From Ignavibacteriaceae bacterium (lineage in GTDB: Bacteria > Bacteroidota > Ignavibacteria > Ignavibacteriales > Ignavibacteriaceae), in contig WBUK01000009.1 in assembly GCA_008933765.1 (NCBI GenBank), positions 62,001 through 126,000 on the forward strand: a stretch of 64,000 nt of DNA, read 5' to 3'. Under the pieces are notes generated by a model, which worked only from the letters and a program-made list of their open reading frames with translations, was not told the origin of the DNA and did not search any database. Within the stretch, counting starts at the first letter, position 1. Each line of letters starts with the position of its first letter. Positions 35,641 to 44,538 of the stretch are shown piece after piece. The position numbers and the translations under genes were made by a program.

Positions 35641-36804
35641 ATGGATACAACGGGTGCAAGTTTTGTTTTGGATTTCACACCTGAACAGAGGTCAATTCAG
35701 GAAATGGTGCGGGATTACGCCACTTCCGTTATTAAACCACAAGTAATGAAATTTGACGAGTCGCAGGAATTTCCGCACGAAATTGTGAAAGAACTTGCGG
35801 GAATGGGCTGCATGGGTATCTTAGTGCCCGAAGAGTACGGCGGTTCCGGTTTAGGTTACACTGAATATGCAATAATAATTGAAGAACTTGCAAAAGTTGA
35901 TCCCTCTGTTGCACTTACTGTTGCCGCACACAACGGTTTGTGTACAAACCACATTTTAATGCACGCAAACGAGGAACAGAAGCGCAAATATCTTCCGAAA
36001 CTTGCCTCAGGTGAGTGGGTGGGTGCCTGGGGGCTTACCGAACCGGTTTCCGGAAGTGACGCCGCCTCGATGATAACAACCGCAGTTAAAGAAGGAAACG
36101 AGTGGGTTTTAAACGGAAGCAAAGCCTTCATTACGCACGGAGGTGTCGGGAAAGTTGCGGTAATTACTGCCGTTAGCGATAAAAGCAAGCACTCCAAAGG
36201 CATTTCTGCATTTATTGTTGAAACGAACACCCCCGGTTTCATAGTGAACAAGAAAGAAAACAAGCTTGGAATGCGCTCAAGTGATACATGTCAGCTTATG
36301 TTCGATAATTTGCGGGTACCGGATGAAAACCTGATTGGTGTTGAAGGTGAAGGTTTCAAACAGGCGATGAAGATTCTTGAGGGGGGAAGAATATCGATTG
36401 CAGCTTTAAGTGTGGGATTGGCTGAAGGTGCATTTAGAGAAGCGCTTAAGTATTCGAAAGAAAGGGTGCAGTTCGGCAAACCGATAAGCGACTTTCAGGG
36501 GATACAATTCAAATTTGCAGATATGGCAACCGAAATTGAAGCCGCACGGCTTATGACTTACAAAGCCGCTTCGCTTAAAGACGCCGGCAAACCTCTGGGT
36601 AACTCGGCTGCAATGGCAAAACTTTTCGCAAGTGAAACGGCTGAAAGGTGCTCGAGCCAGGCAGTGCAAATCCTGGGTGGTTATGGGTTCATTAAAGATT
36701 TCCCCGTCGAAAAATTCTACCGTGATGTGAAACTTACCACAATCGGCGAGGGAACAAGCGAAGTGCAGAGAATTGTAATTTCGAGAAGCTTGTTAAACGA
36801 CTGA
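35641..36804 (+). CDS. Acyl-CoA dehydrogenase
   Basis: A 387-residue flavoprotein with the family signatures GAWGLTEPVSGSDA (FAD site), GGVGKVAVITAV, ERVQFGKPISDFQGIQFKFA and QILGGYGFIKDFPVEKFYRD, and the catalytic Glu in IGEGTSEVQ near the C-terminus. The catalytic base at the late (short-chain acyl-CoA dehydrogenase-like) position suggests a short or branched substrate rather than isovaleryl-CoA, which uses a different position. ACAGGAG precedes the ATG. It is followed after 41 bp by the carboxylase, probably in one operon. Confidence 0.94.
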   Translation: MDTTGASFVLDFTPEQRSIQEMVRDYATSVIKPQVMKFDESQEFPHEIVKELAGMGCMGILVPEEYGGSGLGYTEYAIIIEELAKVDPSVALTVAAHNGLCTNHILMHANEEQKRKYLPKLASGEWVGAWGLTEPVSGSDAASMITTAVKEGNEWVLNGSKAFITHGGVGKVAVITAVSDKSKHSKGISAFIVETNTPGFIVNKKENKLGMRSSDTCQLMFDNLRVPDENLIGVEGEGFKQAMKILEGGRISIAALSVGLAEGAFREALKYSKERVQFGKPISDFQGIQFKFADMATEIEAARLMTYKAASLKDAGKPLGNSAAMAKLFASETAERCSSQAVQILGGYGFIKDFPVEKFYRDVKLTTIGEGTSEVQRIVISRSLLND

Positions 36805-36845
36805 TAGGGCAGGAATAATAGAACTTAAACTGTGCGGATGATATA

Positions 36846-38501
36846 ATGAAAAAAATTGGCAGTGACATTACACTTGATAATGGGTTTAATATCAGAGAAG
36901 ATTCTTACAAAGAATTTGTAAGAAAATTAGATTATGAGAGAAGGAAAACCGAAAAAGGGGGTGGCGAAAAAGCGCTGCAAAAACTGAAAGAAAAAGGGAA
37001 AATGCCCGCCCGGGAAAGAATCGATCTTTTGATTGATCCAGGTTCGCAATTTATGGAGCTTAATACCTTTGCTGCACACGGAATGTACACCGAATTTGGC
37101 GGTGCACCCGGATCGGGTACGATCTTTGGAATTGGGAAAATACACGGCAGGGATTGTGTAATAGTTGCGAACGATTCAACCGTAAAAGCGGGCGCATGGT
37201 TTCCGATAACTGCTAAAAAGAACCTTCGGGCGCAGGAAATTGCGATTGAAAACCGGCTGCCTATAATTTATTTGGTGGATAGTGCCGGTGTGTTTTTACC
37301 ACTTCAGGATGAGATATTCCCCGATAAAGAGCATTTTGGGAGGATTTTCAGGAATAATGCCAAAATGTCGGCGATGGGTATTCCGCAGATTGCCGCGATT
37401 ATGGGTCCCTGCGTTGCCGGTGGCGCCTATTTGCCGATAATGAGCGACGAAGCCTTGATAGTAAAAGGGGAAGGTTCGGTTTTTCTTGCCGGTGCACACC
37501 TGGTTAAAGCCGCTATTGGTGAAGTTACCGATAACGAATCGTTGGGTGGTGCTGTGGTGCAAAGCAACATTTCCGGAGTAACAGATCACATTATGGAAAA
37601 TGATGAAGAGTGTCTGCTTAAAATCAGATCATTGGTTGAAAAATTTGGTGAAACCGGCAAGGCGGGGTTTTCAAGAGCAGAACCGAAAGAGCCTCGTTTT
37701 TCGCCAAGAGAGATTTACGGGCTGCTCCCGGAAGACCCCCTGAAACAATATGACACATACGAACTTATCGCCAGAATTGTTGATAACTCGGAAATTGACG
37801 AGTATAAAGCCGGTTACGGAAAATCTTTAATCACCGCTTATGCAAGAATAGACGGTTGGGCTGTGGGAATTATTGCCAACCAGCGCTCGGTAGTGAAATC
37901 AGAACAAGGTGAAATGCAAATTGGCGGAGTGATTTACTCGGATAGTGCCGATAAAGCAACCCGCTTTATTTTGAATTGTAACCAAAGGAAAATACCACTT
38001 CTGTTTCTTCAGGATGTTACCGGATTTATGGTGGGCACGAAAGCAGAGCACGGCGGAATAATTAAAGACGGGGCAAAAATGGTGAATGCGGTTGCAAACA
38101 GTGTAGTGCCGAAAATTACCATTATTGTAGGCAACAGCTACGGAGCAGGGAACTACGCAATGTGCGGAAAGGCTTATGACCCAAGGTTTATTTATGTTTA
38201 CCCCGCTGCAAAGATTAGTGTGATGGGGGGAAGCCAGGCTGCAAATGTTCTGATGGATATTAAGATGAATCAGCATAAAAAAGCGGGAAAAGAGCTGACG
38301 GAAGAAGAAATTAAGCAAATGTACGATGAAATAAAAGATTCTTACGAAAGCAAATCTTCTCCCTATTATGCGGCTGCGCGCTTATGGGTTGATGAGATAA
38401 TAGACCCGGCAAAAACACGAGAATATATATCCCGGGCTATTGAATCAGCAAACAATAATCCCAATATTGAAGATTTTAAGGTGGGGGTTATTCAGGTTTA
38501 A
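36846..38501 (+). CDS. Acyl-CoA carboxylase carboxyltransferase (beta) subunit
   Basis: A 551-residue crotonase-fold carboxyltransferase: GKMPARERIDLLIDPGS at the N-terminal half, acyl-CoA site GPCVAGGAYLPIMSDEA, carboxybiotin site QDVTGFMVGTKAEHGG and SYGAGNYAMCGKAYDPRF. It resembles methylcrotonyl-CoA carboxylase beta most closely (QDVTGFMVG, YDPRF), with propionyl-CoA as the alternative. It needs a biotinylated alpha subunit, which is not in the window. After its stop, the last codons recur in the spacer. Confidence 0.92.
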   Translation: MKKIGSDITLDNGFNIREDSYKEFVRKLDYERRKTEKGGGEKALQKLKEKGKMPARERIDLLIDPGSQFMELNTFAAHGMYTEFGGAPGSGTIFGIGKIHGRDCVIVANDSTVKAGAWFPITAKKNLRAQEIAIENRLPIIYLVDSAGVFLPLQDEIFPDKEHFGRIFRNNAKMSAMGIPQIAAIMGPCVAGGAYLPIMSDEALIVKGEGSVFLAGAHLVKAAIGEVTDNESLGGAVVQSNISGVTDHIMENDEECLLKIRSLVEKFGETGKAGFSRAEPKEPRFSPREIYGLLPEDPLKQYDTYELIARIVDNSEIDEYKAGYGKSLITAYARIDGWAVGIIANQRSVVKSEQGEMQIGGVIYSDSADKATRFILNCNQRKIPLLFLQDVTGFMVGTKAEHGGIIKDGAKMVNAVANSVVPKITIIVGNSYGAGNYAMCGKAYDPRFIYVYPAAKISVMGGSQAANVLMDIKMNQHKKAGKELTEEEIKQMYDEIKDSYESKSSPYYAAARLWVDEIIDPAKTREYISRAIESANNNPNIEDFKVGVIQV

Positions 38502-38608
38502 AATTGGCGATTTATGCGAGTCGATTGGTATGGAGTTATGAAGTTAAGGCATTTCACAAACACCGGTTCAAAGTTGCTTAGGTTTGGAATTGGCGATATA
38601 TCTGATGT
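38494..38608. repeat. 86-bp direct repeat of the carboxylase gene's 3' end
   Basis: AGGTTT(AA/GG)AATTGGCGAT(T/A)TAT occurs at 38494, spanning the last two codons and stop of the carboxylase gene, and again at 38580 in the spacer (offset 86 bp). The intervening sequence is not otherwise conserved. Confidence 0.6.
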
Positions 38609-38619
38609 GGTGAGCGAGC

Positions 38620-38728
38620 TTTTAATTATTTTTATTGCCCACCGACCATTCATTAATCAGGTTTTCGAATGGGTAGCTAAGTTTTAATTATTTTTATTGC
38701 CCACCGACCATTCATTAATCAGATTTTC
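38620..38728. repeat. 62-bp tandem repeat of the thioesterase gene's 3' end
   Basis: A 47-bp block (TTTTAATTATTTTTATTGCC ... ATTAATCAGRTTTTC) occurs at 38620-38666 and 38682-38728 with a single mismatch. The second copy contains the stop and last 14 or so codons of the minus-strand thioesterase; the first is a recent duplication beyond its stop. Confidence 0.9.
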
Positions 38729-39106
38729 CGGCGGGCGGATAAGCCTGTGAGTTTTTGCATCTAATGGGCACCAAAGTGAAAGAGCTTTCAGCAAAAGTTT
38801 TCCGTCTGATTCCCTGGTAATTTCCGTAAAGCGTTCAAAAAGATTTTTTCTTGCCGCACCTATCCGGGTTCTTACCCTCACAGTATCGCCGAGTTTAGCT
38901 GAATAGATGTAATCTATCTCATGTCGGGCAATCACAAAAATTATCGAATCGTGCAGTTCTTTTCGTGCGCATTTATTCCAATGGTTTACCGCTGCATCCT
39001 GAACCCATTTTACATAAACTAAGTTATTTACATGATCTAATTGATCGATGTGTTCAGGTTGAATAGTTATTGTAAATTCAAAAACAGAGTGTGAACAATC
39101 TTCCAT
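38684..39106 (-). CDS. Acyl-CoA thioesterase, 4HBT (YbgC-like) hotdog fold
   Basis: A 140-residue single hotdog domain. IQPEHIDQLDHVNNLVYVKW matches the 4HBT active-site pattern (D....H.NN..Y..W), followed by the central helix and strands with GDTVRVRTRIG. It hydrolyses acyl-CoA thioesters; chain specificity is unknown. Its ATG overlaps the fmt stop by one base, so it is the last gene of the def-fmt transcription unit. Its 3' end is duplicated downstream. Confidence 0.88.
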   Translation of the reverse strand: MEDCSHSVFEFTITIQPEHIDQLDHVNNLVYVKWVQDAAVNHWNKCARKELHDSIIFVIARHEIDYIYSAKLGDTVRVRTRIGAARKNLFERFTEITRESDGKLLLKALSLWCPLDAKTHRLIRPPENLINEWSVGNKNN

Positions 39107-40002
39107 TATAATATATAGCCTCTTAAAAATTCATCAGCGGTCATTTTTCTTTTCCCTTCCGGCTGAATTTCCAGAATTTCCAATGAGTTTTCACCCGTTC
39201 CGGCAAAAATTTTATGTTTTGTGGTTTCAAATTCTCCCGGTTTCAACGATTTTTCAACAACCCTTGTTTTAAAAATTTTGAATTGCTTTCCGTCTTTAAT
39301 AAAAAACGCCCCCGGATAAGGTGAAAGCCCTCTGACAAGGTTATGAATGCTGAGAGCAGTGTTGTAAAAATCAATTTCGCAGGTCTCTCGTGTTATTTTC
39401 GGCGCAGGAGTTGCTAATGAATTATCCTGCGGTTGCAGCCTAAAATTGCCGGATTTTATCAAATTAACGGTATCCAGAACAAGTTTAGCTCCCGCTTTAG
39501 CCATTTTTTCGTAGAGCGAGCCAAAGTTATCTTCATCTTGTATTGCCACTTCAGTTCTCAGGTAGATGTTGCCTGTATCCACTTTTTCAGCAAGCCTGAA
39601 AGTAGTTAAACCGGTGGTTTTTTCGCCGTTAATTAATGCCCATTGAATTGGCGCAGCGCCCCGATATTTTGGCAAAAGGGAACCGTGAAGATTAAAACTC
39701 CCATAGCGCGGAAGGTCAAAAATGTGAGGCGGCAGAATCTTGAATGCAACAACGATGAACAAATCTGCCTGAATAGCTCGTAGTTGCTCTGCGAACTCTT
39801 CCGATCGTAGTTTTTCCGGTTGAAAAACGGGGATGTTTGCTTTAACTGCAAATTCTTTTACCGGTGAAGGGAGGATCTTCTTCCCGCGACCTTGTTCTTT
39901 GTCGGGTACGGTAACCACCGCAGATATAGTTTCACCGGCACCAATCAGCGCTTCAAGAACAGTAACTGCTATTGCCGGCGTTCCGAAAAAAACTATTTTC
40001 AA
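39106..40002 (-). CDS. fmt: Methionyl-tRNA formyltransferase
   Basis: A 298-residue Fmt: KIVFFGTPAIAVTVLEAL, folate-binding region, FNLHGSLLPKYRGAAPIQWA (SLLP with catalytic Asn-His) and VDTGNIY, with a complete C-terminal OB domain (YPGAFF ... FLRGYIL). It formylates initiator Met-tRNA. The start is TTG 40002. The 43 bp holding this start codon and the next 10 codons are reiterated three more times between it and def, so initiation context is unusual (see the repeat and mini-ORF entries). Confidence 0.95.
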   Translation of the reverse strand: MKIVFFGTPAIAVTVLEALIGAGETISAVVTVPDKEQGRGKKILPSPVKEFAVKANIPVFQPEKLRSEEFAEQLRAIQADLFIVVAFKILPPHIFDLPRYGSFNLHGSLLPKYRGAAPIQWALINGEKTTGLTTFRLAEKVDTGNIYLRTEVAIQDEDNFGSLYEKMAKAGAKLVLDTVNLIKSGNFRLQPQDNSLATPAPKITRETCEIDFYNTALSIHNLVRGLSPYPGAFFIKDGKQFKIFKTRVVEKSLKPGEFETTKHKIFAGTGENSLEILEIQPEGKRKMTADEFLRGYIL

Positions 40003-40137
40003 ATTAAACCCACATTGCCGGCGTTCCGAAAAAAACTATTTTCAAATTAAACCCACATTGCCGGCGTTCCGAAAAAAACTATTTTCAAATTAAACCCACA
40101 TGGCTGGTGTTCCGAAAAAAACTATTTTCAAATTAAT
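39971..40137. repeat. 43-bp tandem repeat reiterating the fmt start region
   Basis: Three identical 43-bp units (39971-40013, 40014-40056, 40057-40099) beginning ATTGCCGGCGTTCCG and ending AAATTAAACCCAC, plus a fourth partial unit (40100-40137) with three substitutions that runs into the end of def. The unit at 39971 is the genuine 5' end of fmt (minus strand). Confidence 0.97.
40004..40131 (-). other. Three tandem 13-codon mini-ORFs between def and fmt
   Basis: On the minus strand each upstream repeat unit reads TTG AAA ATA GTT TTT TTC GGA ... ATG TGG GTT TAA, that is M/L-KIVFFGTPAMWV then stop: 40131-40090, 40088-40047 and 40045-40004. Each stop is followed by one T and then the next TTG; the def stop has the same 1-nt spacing to the first TTG, and the third mini-ORF has it to the real fmt start. 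The copy nearest def differs from the others by three changes, all synonymous (Thr, Pro, Ala codons). Whether they are translated is unknown; no SD precedes the inner ones, so re-initiation would be needed. Confidence 0.6.
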
Positions 40138-40693
40138 CTTTCTCGCGTTCTGTTACGGGATAATCAACCTCAATTTTTCTGTTTTTAATTTTAATCAGGT
40201 CTTTTTTTATCTTTTTTTGTTCCCATTCGCTGATTCTGTCGGTAAAAAAGACACCCTGAAGGTGATCGTACTCATGCTGGATAACGCGCGCCAAAAAATC
40301 ATCAAATTCCAGTACCATTTCATTTTGCTCCAAATCCTGAAACGCAATTTTTATTTTTTTAGGTCTAACCACATCAGCCCTTACATCAGGAATAGAAAGG
40401 CAGCCTTCTTCGTACGAAATTTTTTCTTCGGAGCGCTCAATAATTTTCGGGTTCACAAACACGCGCGGTTTTTCGTTGGGGTATTCTTTCATCACCGAAA
40501 TATCAACAATAAAAACAGCTTTGTTGGAACCGACCTGATTTGCCGCAAGCCCTACACCCATAGCATTGTGCATTGTCTCGAACATGTTTTTTACGAAAGC
40601 AACAAGTTCCGGATCACCTTTTTTTACAGGTTGTGCCTTTTTTCTTAGAATTTTATCGCCGTATTGGTTAATCGGAAGTAGAGTCATCGTCAT
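40133..40693 (-). CDS. def: Peptide deformylase
   Basis: A 186-residue Def with the three metal-site motifs: GVGLAANQVG, EEGCLSIPDV and QHEYDHLQGV. It removes the N-formyl group from nascent proteins using Fe/Zn; linkage to fmt is classic. The start ATG 40693 (MTMTLLPINQYGDKIL) has an alternative two codons inside. It is preceded by the sugar-nucleotide genes on the same strand after a 21-bp gap. Confidence 0.96.
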   Translation of the reverse strand: MTMTLLPINQYGDKILRKKAQPVKKGDPELVAFVKNMFETMHNAMGVGLAANQVGSNKAVFIVDISVMKEYPNEKPRVFVNPKIIERSEEKISYEEGCLSIPDVRADVVRPKKIKIAFQDLEQNEMVLEFDDFLARVIQHEYDHLQGVFFTDRISEWEQKKIKKDLIKIKNRKIEVDYPVTEREKD

Positions 40694-40714
40694 TTGGAAA
40701 ATTAAAATTAAAAA

Positions 40715-41662
40715 TTAGCTGTTTTTAGCGAGTTCTTTCTTAAAATAATCAATTGTGCTTAAAACACCTGTTTTTCTATCAATTTTAGGTTGCCATCCGA
40801 GAATGTTTTTTGCCCGGGTGATATCCGGTTGCCGCACTTTGGGGTCATCTTCCGGCAAATCCAAATAAGTAATTTTGGAATTGGAACCTGTCCACTCAAT
40901 TACTTCTTCTGCAAACTGCCTGATGGTTATTTCGTCCGGGTTACCCAGATTAACGGGGTAAATTTCATCAGAAAGAAGAAGCGAAAGCAACCCTTCAACC
41001 AAATCATCCACAAAGCAAAAACTGCGTGTTTGCGAGCCGTCGCCAAAAATTGTAACCGGTTCGCCGAGAAGCGCCTGGGAAATAAACGCCGGCAGTGCCC
41101 GTCCGTCGTTTATCCTCATTCTGGGACCGTAAGTGTTAAAAATTCGTGCAATTCTTGTTGAAACATTGTGAAAACGGTTGTATGCCATTGTTATCGATTC
41201 ACTGAATCTCTTGGCTTCATCATAAACACCGCGTGGCCCCAACGGGTTTACATTTCCCCAGTAGTCTTCAGTCTGCGGATGGATAAGCGGATCGCCGTAA
41301 ACTTCTGATGTGGAAGCAAGCAGAAACACAGCTTTCTTTTCTTTCGCCAAGCCAAGTGCCTTGTGAGTTCCCAACGACCCAACCTTCATTGTTTGGATGG
41401 GGAATTGCAGGTAATCTAACGGGCTTGCCGGAGAAGCAAAATGTAGGATATAGTCAACCTTACCCGGTATATGAATAAAATTGGTTACATCGTGATGAAA
41501 AAATGTAAAATCTTTGTTACCAAAAAGGTGTTCAATATTCTGCAATCTGCCGGTAATTAAATTATCCAGACAAACCACCTGCATGCCTTCTTTTATTAAT
41601 CTGTCACAAAGCCATGACCCAATAAATCCGGCACCACCGGTAATTACGGCTCTTTTTTTCAT
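40715..41662 (-). CDS. UDP-glucuronate decarboxylase (UDP-xylose synthase)-like epimerase
   Basis: A 315-residue extended [20 protein letters not shown] (NAD site), the substrate region [16 protein letters not shown] typical of [11 protein letters not shown], catalytic [16 protein letters not shown] and [15 protein letters not shown]. It converts UDP-glucuronate to UDP-xylose with internal NAD recycling. Its ATG directly abuts the stop of the UDP-glucose dehydrogenase gene (TAGATG), so the pair makes UDP-GlcA and then UDP-Xyl, likely donors for the surface polysaccharide. Confidence 0.9.
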   Translation of the reverse strand: MKKRAVITGGAGFIGSWLCDRLIKEGMQVVCLDNLITGRLQNIEHLFGNKDFTFFHHDVTNFIHIPGKVDYILHFASPASPLDYLQFPIQTMKVGSLGTHKALGLAKEKKAVFLLASTSEVYGDPLIHPQTEDYWGNVNPLGPRGVYDEAKRFSESITMAYNRFHNVSTRIARIFNTYGPRMRINDGRALPAFISQALLGEPVTIFGDGSQTRSFCFVDDLVEGLLSLLLSDEIYPVNLGNPDEITIRQFAEEVIEWTGSNSKITYLDLPEDDPKVRQPDITRAKNILGWQPKIDRKTGVLSTIDYFKKELAKNS

Positions 41663-42991
41663 CTAATTTCCCCGTACAATAGTTTTTCTACCGATTGAGT
41701 GATAATTGAAATCTAACTTTTCCATTTCCTGCAGCGAATAGAGGTTTCTTCCGTCGAAAATAGTACGCCCCGCAAGCCTTTGCTCCAAAATATCGAACGC
41801 AGGCTTTTTGAACTCACCCCACTCGGTGAAAATTATAAGAGCGTCCGCTTCATCCAGAGTTTCGTATTTATCCCCGCAATATCTGATTCTGTTTTGCAGA
41901 TAGAACTTCGCATTTTCGGAAGCAACCGGATCGTAGGCTTTAACCAAGCCGCCTTCTTTAAGAATCATTTCAATCACAGTAACCGAAGGCGCTTCACGCA
42001 TATCATCGGTATCCGGTTTGAAAGCAAGCCCCCAAACTGCAAAAATCTTTCCTTTTAAATTTCCTTTGAAGTGATCTTTAATCTTGCTGAAGAACCAAGT
42101 CCTTTGTGATTTGTTGATACTGTCGACTGCAGTGAGAATAGAAAGAGGAACGCCGTTATCGTTTGCGGTTTTAATCAGTGCGTTTACATCCTTCGGGAAA
42201 CAAGACCCACCGTATCCGATTCCTGCCATAAGAAATCTCTGGCCGATCCTTTCATCGGTTCCCATCCCAATTCTAATGAGGTCAATATCTGCCCCAACCT
42301 TATCGCAAAAGCGTGCTAAATCGTTCATATAGGTGATCTTTGTAGCTAAGAAGCCGTTGGAAGCGTATTTTGTAACCTCGGCGCTTCGAATATCCATTTC
42401 GATCAGTAAGTTAGTGCCGTTAATGAAAGGTTCATACAGCTCCCTTAAAATTTCAAGCGCTTTTTGAGAATCAGAGCCTATAACTACTCTGTAAGGTTTC
42501 ATAAAATCTTCCACTGCGAAGCCTTCACGCAGAAACTCCGGGTTGGAAGCAACATCAAAATTCGGTACTTTACGGTCACTTAAGATTTGTTTAATTTTCT
42601 CCCCCGTTCCAACCGGAGCAGTACTTTTATTAATAATGAGTTTGTAATCAGTAACATCCTGAAGAATATCGGCAATCTTTTCGGTTATTTTCATGATGTG
42701 AGAAAGGTCAGCCGAGCCATCTTCATCCTGCGGAGTAGGAAGGCAAAGGAAAATAACATCCGATCCAAGAATTGAAGCCTCAAGATCATCAGTGAATGAT
42801 AACCTTCCGTTTGTAAAATTTCGTAAGTAAATAGTTTCTAACCCCGGCTCGTAGATTGTTACCTGTTTACTGTTAAGTTTTTTGAGTTTATTTTGGTCAT
42901 TATCAATACAAATAACATTATTACCCACTTCCGCTAAGCAGGTTCCCGTCACAAGCCCGACATAGCCTGTGCCAATAACGGCAATATTCAT
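41663..42991 (-). CDS. UDP-glucose 6-dehydrogenase
   Basis: A 442-residue protein starting at ATG 42991 (MNIAVIGTGYVGLVTGTCLAE) with AGGAAA upstream; the frame stays open a further 30 codons but those are not family-like. It has INKSTAPVGTG, ASNPEFLREGFAVEDF, GYGGSCFPKDVNAL with the catalytic Cys, and WGLAFKPDTDDMREAPS. It oxidises UDP-glucose to UDP-glucuronate with 2 NAD. It feeds the adjacent UXS. It is divergent from the GT2 gene at 43124. Confidence 0.94.
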   Translation of the reverse strand: MNIAVIGTGYVGLVTGTCLAEVGNNVICIDNDQNKLKKLNSKQVTIYEPGLETIYLRNFTNGRLSFTDDLEASILGSDVIFLCLPTPQDEDGSADLSHIMKITEKIADILQDVTDYKLIINKSTAPVGTGEKIKQILSDRKVPNFDVASNPEFLREGFAVEDFMKPYRVVIGSDSQKALEILRELYEPFINGTNLLIEMDIRSAEVTKYASNGFLATKITYMNDLARFCDKVGADIDLIRIGMGTDERIGQRFLMAGIGYGGSCFPKDVNALIKTANDNGVPLSILTAVDSINKSQRTWFFSKIKDHFKGNLKGKIFAVWGLAFKPDTDDMREAPSVTVIEMILKEGGLVKAYDPVASENAKFYLQNRIRYCGDKYETLDEADALIIFTEWGEFKKPAFDILEQRLAGRTIFDGRNLYSLQEMEKLDFNYHSIGRKTIVRGN

Positions 42992-43123
42992 TTCTTTCCT
43001 TTTTGATAAAACATAACCTACAAATATAACCACTGCATTAAGAAAAATGTGAGTAATAAGCCGTGAATGGAAAAAGTTCACTAAATTTAAAGATAAACTT
43101 TTCCAAATTTTCTACGGAAAGAA

Positions 43124-44269
43124 ATGCCTGAAATTATTTTTTTTACCGCTCTGTTCTTGTTGTTACATTCCTACATTTTTTACCCGGTTATATCGTGGGT
43201 TGTGGGTGTTCTTTTTGGTAAAAAATACCGGAAAGATTTTACTTATCAGCCGACAGTTTCGGTATTAACAGCGGCATACAACGAAGAAAAAGTTATCGGA
43301 ACAACGCTTCAGGCACTTCTTGCTTCAGATTATCCAATGGAAAAATTGGAAATAATTGTCGGGGATGATAAATCGAAAGATAATACGGGCGAAATAGTAC
43401 AACAGGTTGCTTCTGAGCACCCTAATGTTAAGCTGTTTACTTCCGAAGGCAGAAAAGGGAAATCGGGAATTATGAACAGAATTTCCGAAATGGCAAGCGG
43501 AGAAATCTTTGTTCTTTGTGATTCGAATATGGTTTTCGACAAAGGCGCAGTGAAAAATCTGGTTGCAAATTTTGCAGATAAAAGAATTGGCGGTGTTTCC
43601 GGTGAAATTTTGCTTCGGGAAACCATTGCCGCAAACCAGGAAACCAGTTACTGGAGTTTTGAGTCATGGCTTAAATATCAGGAAGGGCGAATTGGGAGGC
43701 TGATCGGCGCAAACGGTGGTATTTACGCTATTCGAAAAGAGCATTATTTCCGCTACCCTGAAGGTCAACCCCTTAACGACGATTTTGTAACAGCAATGAA
43801 AATTTTGGGTAAAGGTAAAGAATTTGTTTACGATCCGGCTGCAACAGCGCATGAAGACCCAACCCCCACAAATGAAGATGAGTTTAGAAGAAAGAAACGA
43901 ATTTTGATGTATAACCTTGGGAGTCTGAAATTATTGGGTGAATTTTTCCTGCCGTTCAAACCGTATATTTCGTTCGCATTCTGGTCTCACAAGATAATTC
44001 GCTGGATGACGCCATTGTTGCTTTTGATTATGCTGGTTTCATCATTTTTTCTTTTGGAAGTGATGAATTATTTCCTTGTGATTGATTTGGTGATTTTACT
44101 GACATTTCTTTTAGCATTCTTAGGGTGGTTCTCCAGCAGGGGTAAGAAAAAAATTCGTGCACTACTCCTTTTTTACTATTTTTACGGTACAATCATCGCA
44201 TTAATGTCGGGCACTTTTTCTTTTATTTTTACAAAAACGGGAACAACCTGGGAGCCTCCAAAGCGATGA
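43124..44269 (+). CDS. Membrane glycosyltransferase, family 2 (processive-like)
   Basis: A 381-residue protein with an N-terminal helix (about 5-25), a GT-A domain (VSVLTAAYNEEKVIGTTLQA, VGDDKSKDN, CDSNMVF as the DxD-like site, PLNDDFVTAMKIL, RRKKRI as the RRxxR/QxxRW-type acceptor region) and three C-terminal helices. The architecture is that of NodC/hyaluronan- or cellulose-synthase-like enzymes, which add sugars to a lipid or growing polymer at the membrane. It is divergent from the UDP-GlcA/UDP-Xyl genes, whose products could be its donors (inference). GGAAAG precedes the ATG. Confidence 0.87.
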   Translation: MPEIIFFTALFLLLHSYIFYPVISWVVGVLFGKKYRKDFTYQPTVSVLTAAYNEEKVIGTTLQALLASDYPMEKLEIIVGDDKSKDNTGEIVQQVASEHPNVKLFTSEGRKGKSGIMNRISEMASGEIFVLCDSNMVFDKGAVKNLVANFADKRIGGVSGEILLRETIAANQETSYWSFESWLKYQEGRIGRLIGANGGIYAIRKEHYFRYPEGQPLNDDFVTAMKILGKGKEFVYDPAATAHEDPTPTNEDEFRRKKRILMYNLGSLKLLGEFFLPFKPYISFAFWSHKIIRWMTPLLLLIMLVSSFFLLEVMNYFLVIDLVILLTFLLAFLGWFSSRGKKKIRALLLFYYFYGTIIALMSGTFSFIFTKTGTTWEPPKR

Positions 44270-44309
44270 AATGGCAAAGAATTAACAGTTTTTTTATTGT
44301 TCTCGGTTT

Positions 44310-44423
44310 GTAACGCAGTTCAACTTTGCCTAAGGTAAATAACACTACAGAGTACGGGGAATCATGAGCGAGCAGACCTTTGTAGCACAGTTCAGCTTTG
44401 CGTAAGTTGAATAACTGTGCATT
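44310..44423. repeat. 72-bp-spaced imperfect direct repeat
   Basis: GTAACGCAGTTCAACTTTGC followed by CTAAG at 44310 reappears as GTAGCACAGTTCAGCTTTGC followed by GTAAG at 44382; similarity continues to AATAAC. It lies in the 269-bp spacer between the GT2 and SDR genes, 40 bp after the GT2 stop. No gene or clear promoter is visible in the rest of the spacer. Confidence 0.7.
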
Positions 44424-44538
44424 TAGTTTTTGGGTTAATAAAAAATTATCAGATAAACAATTAAACAATGACAAGACTGATAATCAAATAAGCACAAATT
44501 GAGATTAAAAACAACAAAATTGAAATTAGGACAGACAG

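Noticed and set aside
39971-40137. Possible CRISPR array (43-bp repeats)
   Set aside because: Units are directly adjacent with no spacers and correspond to fmt coding sequence; no cas genes are in the window. The same applies to the 28-, 48- and 70-bp arrays.
40100-40648. Plus-strand open frame of 182 codons
   Set aside because: It lies antisense over def, whose three active-site motifs are intact; composition is that of a shadow frame.
42992-43081. Thirty-codon N-terminal extension of UDP-glucose dehydrogenase
   Set aside because: The family starts at MNIAVIGTGYVG and an SD-like AGGAAA sits immediately before that ATG.
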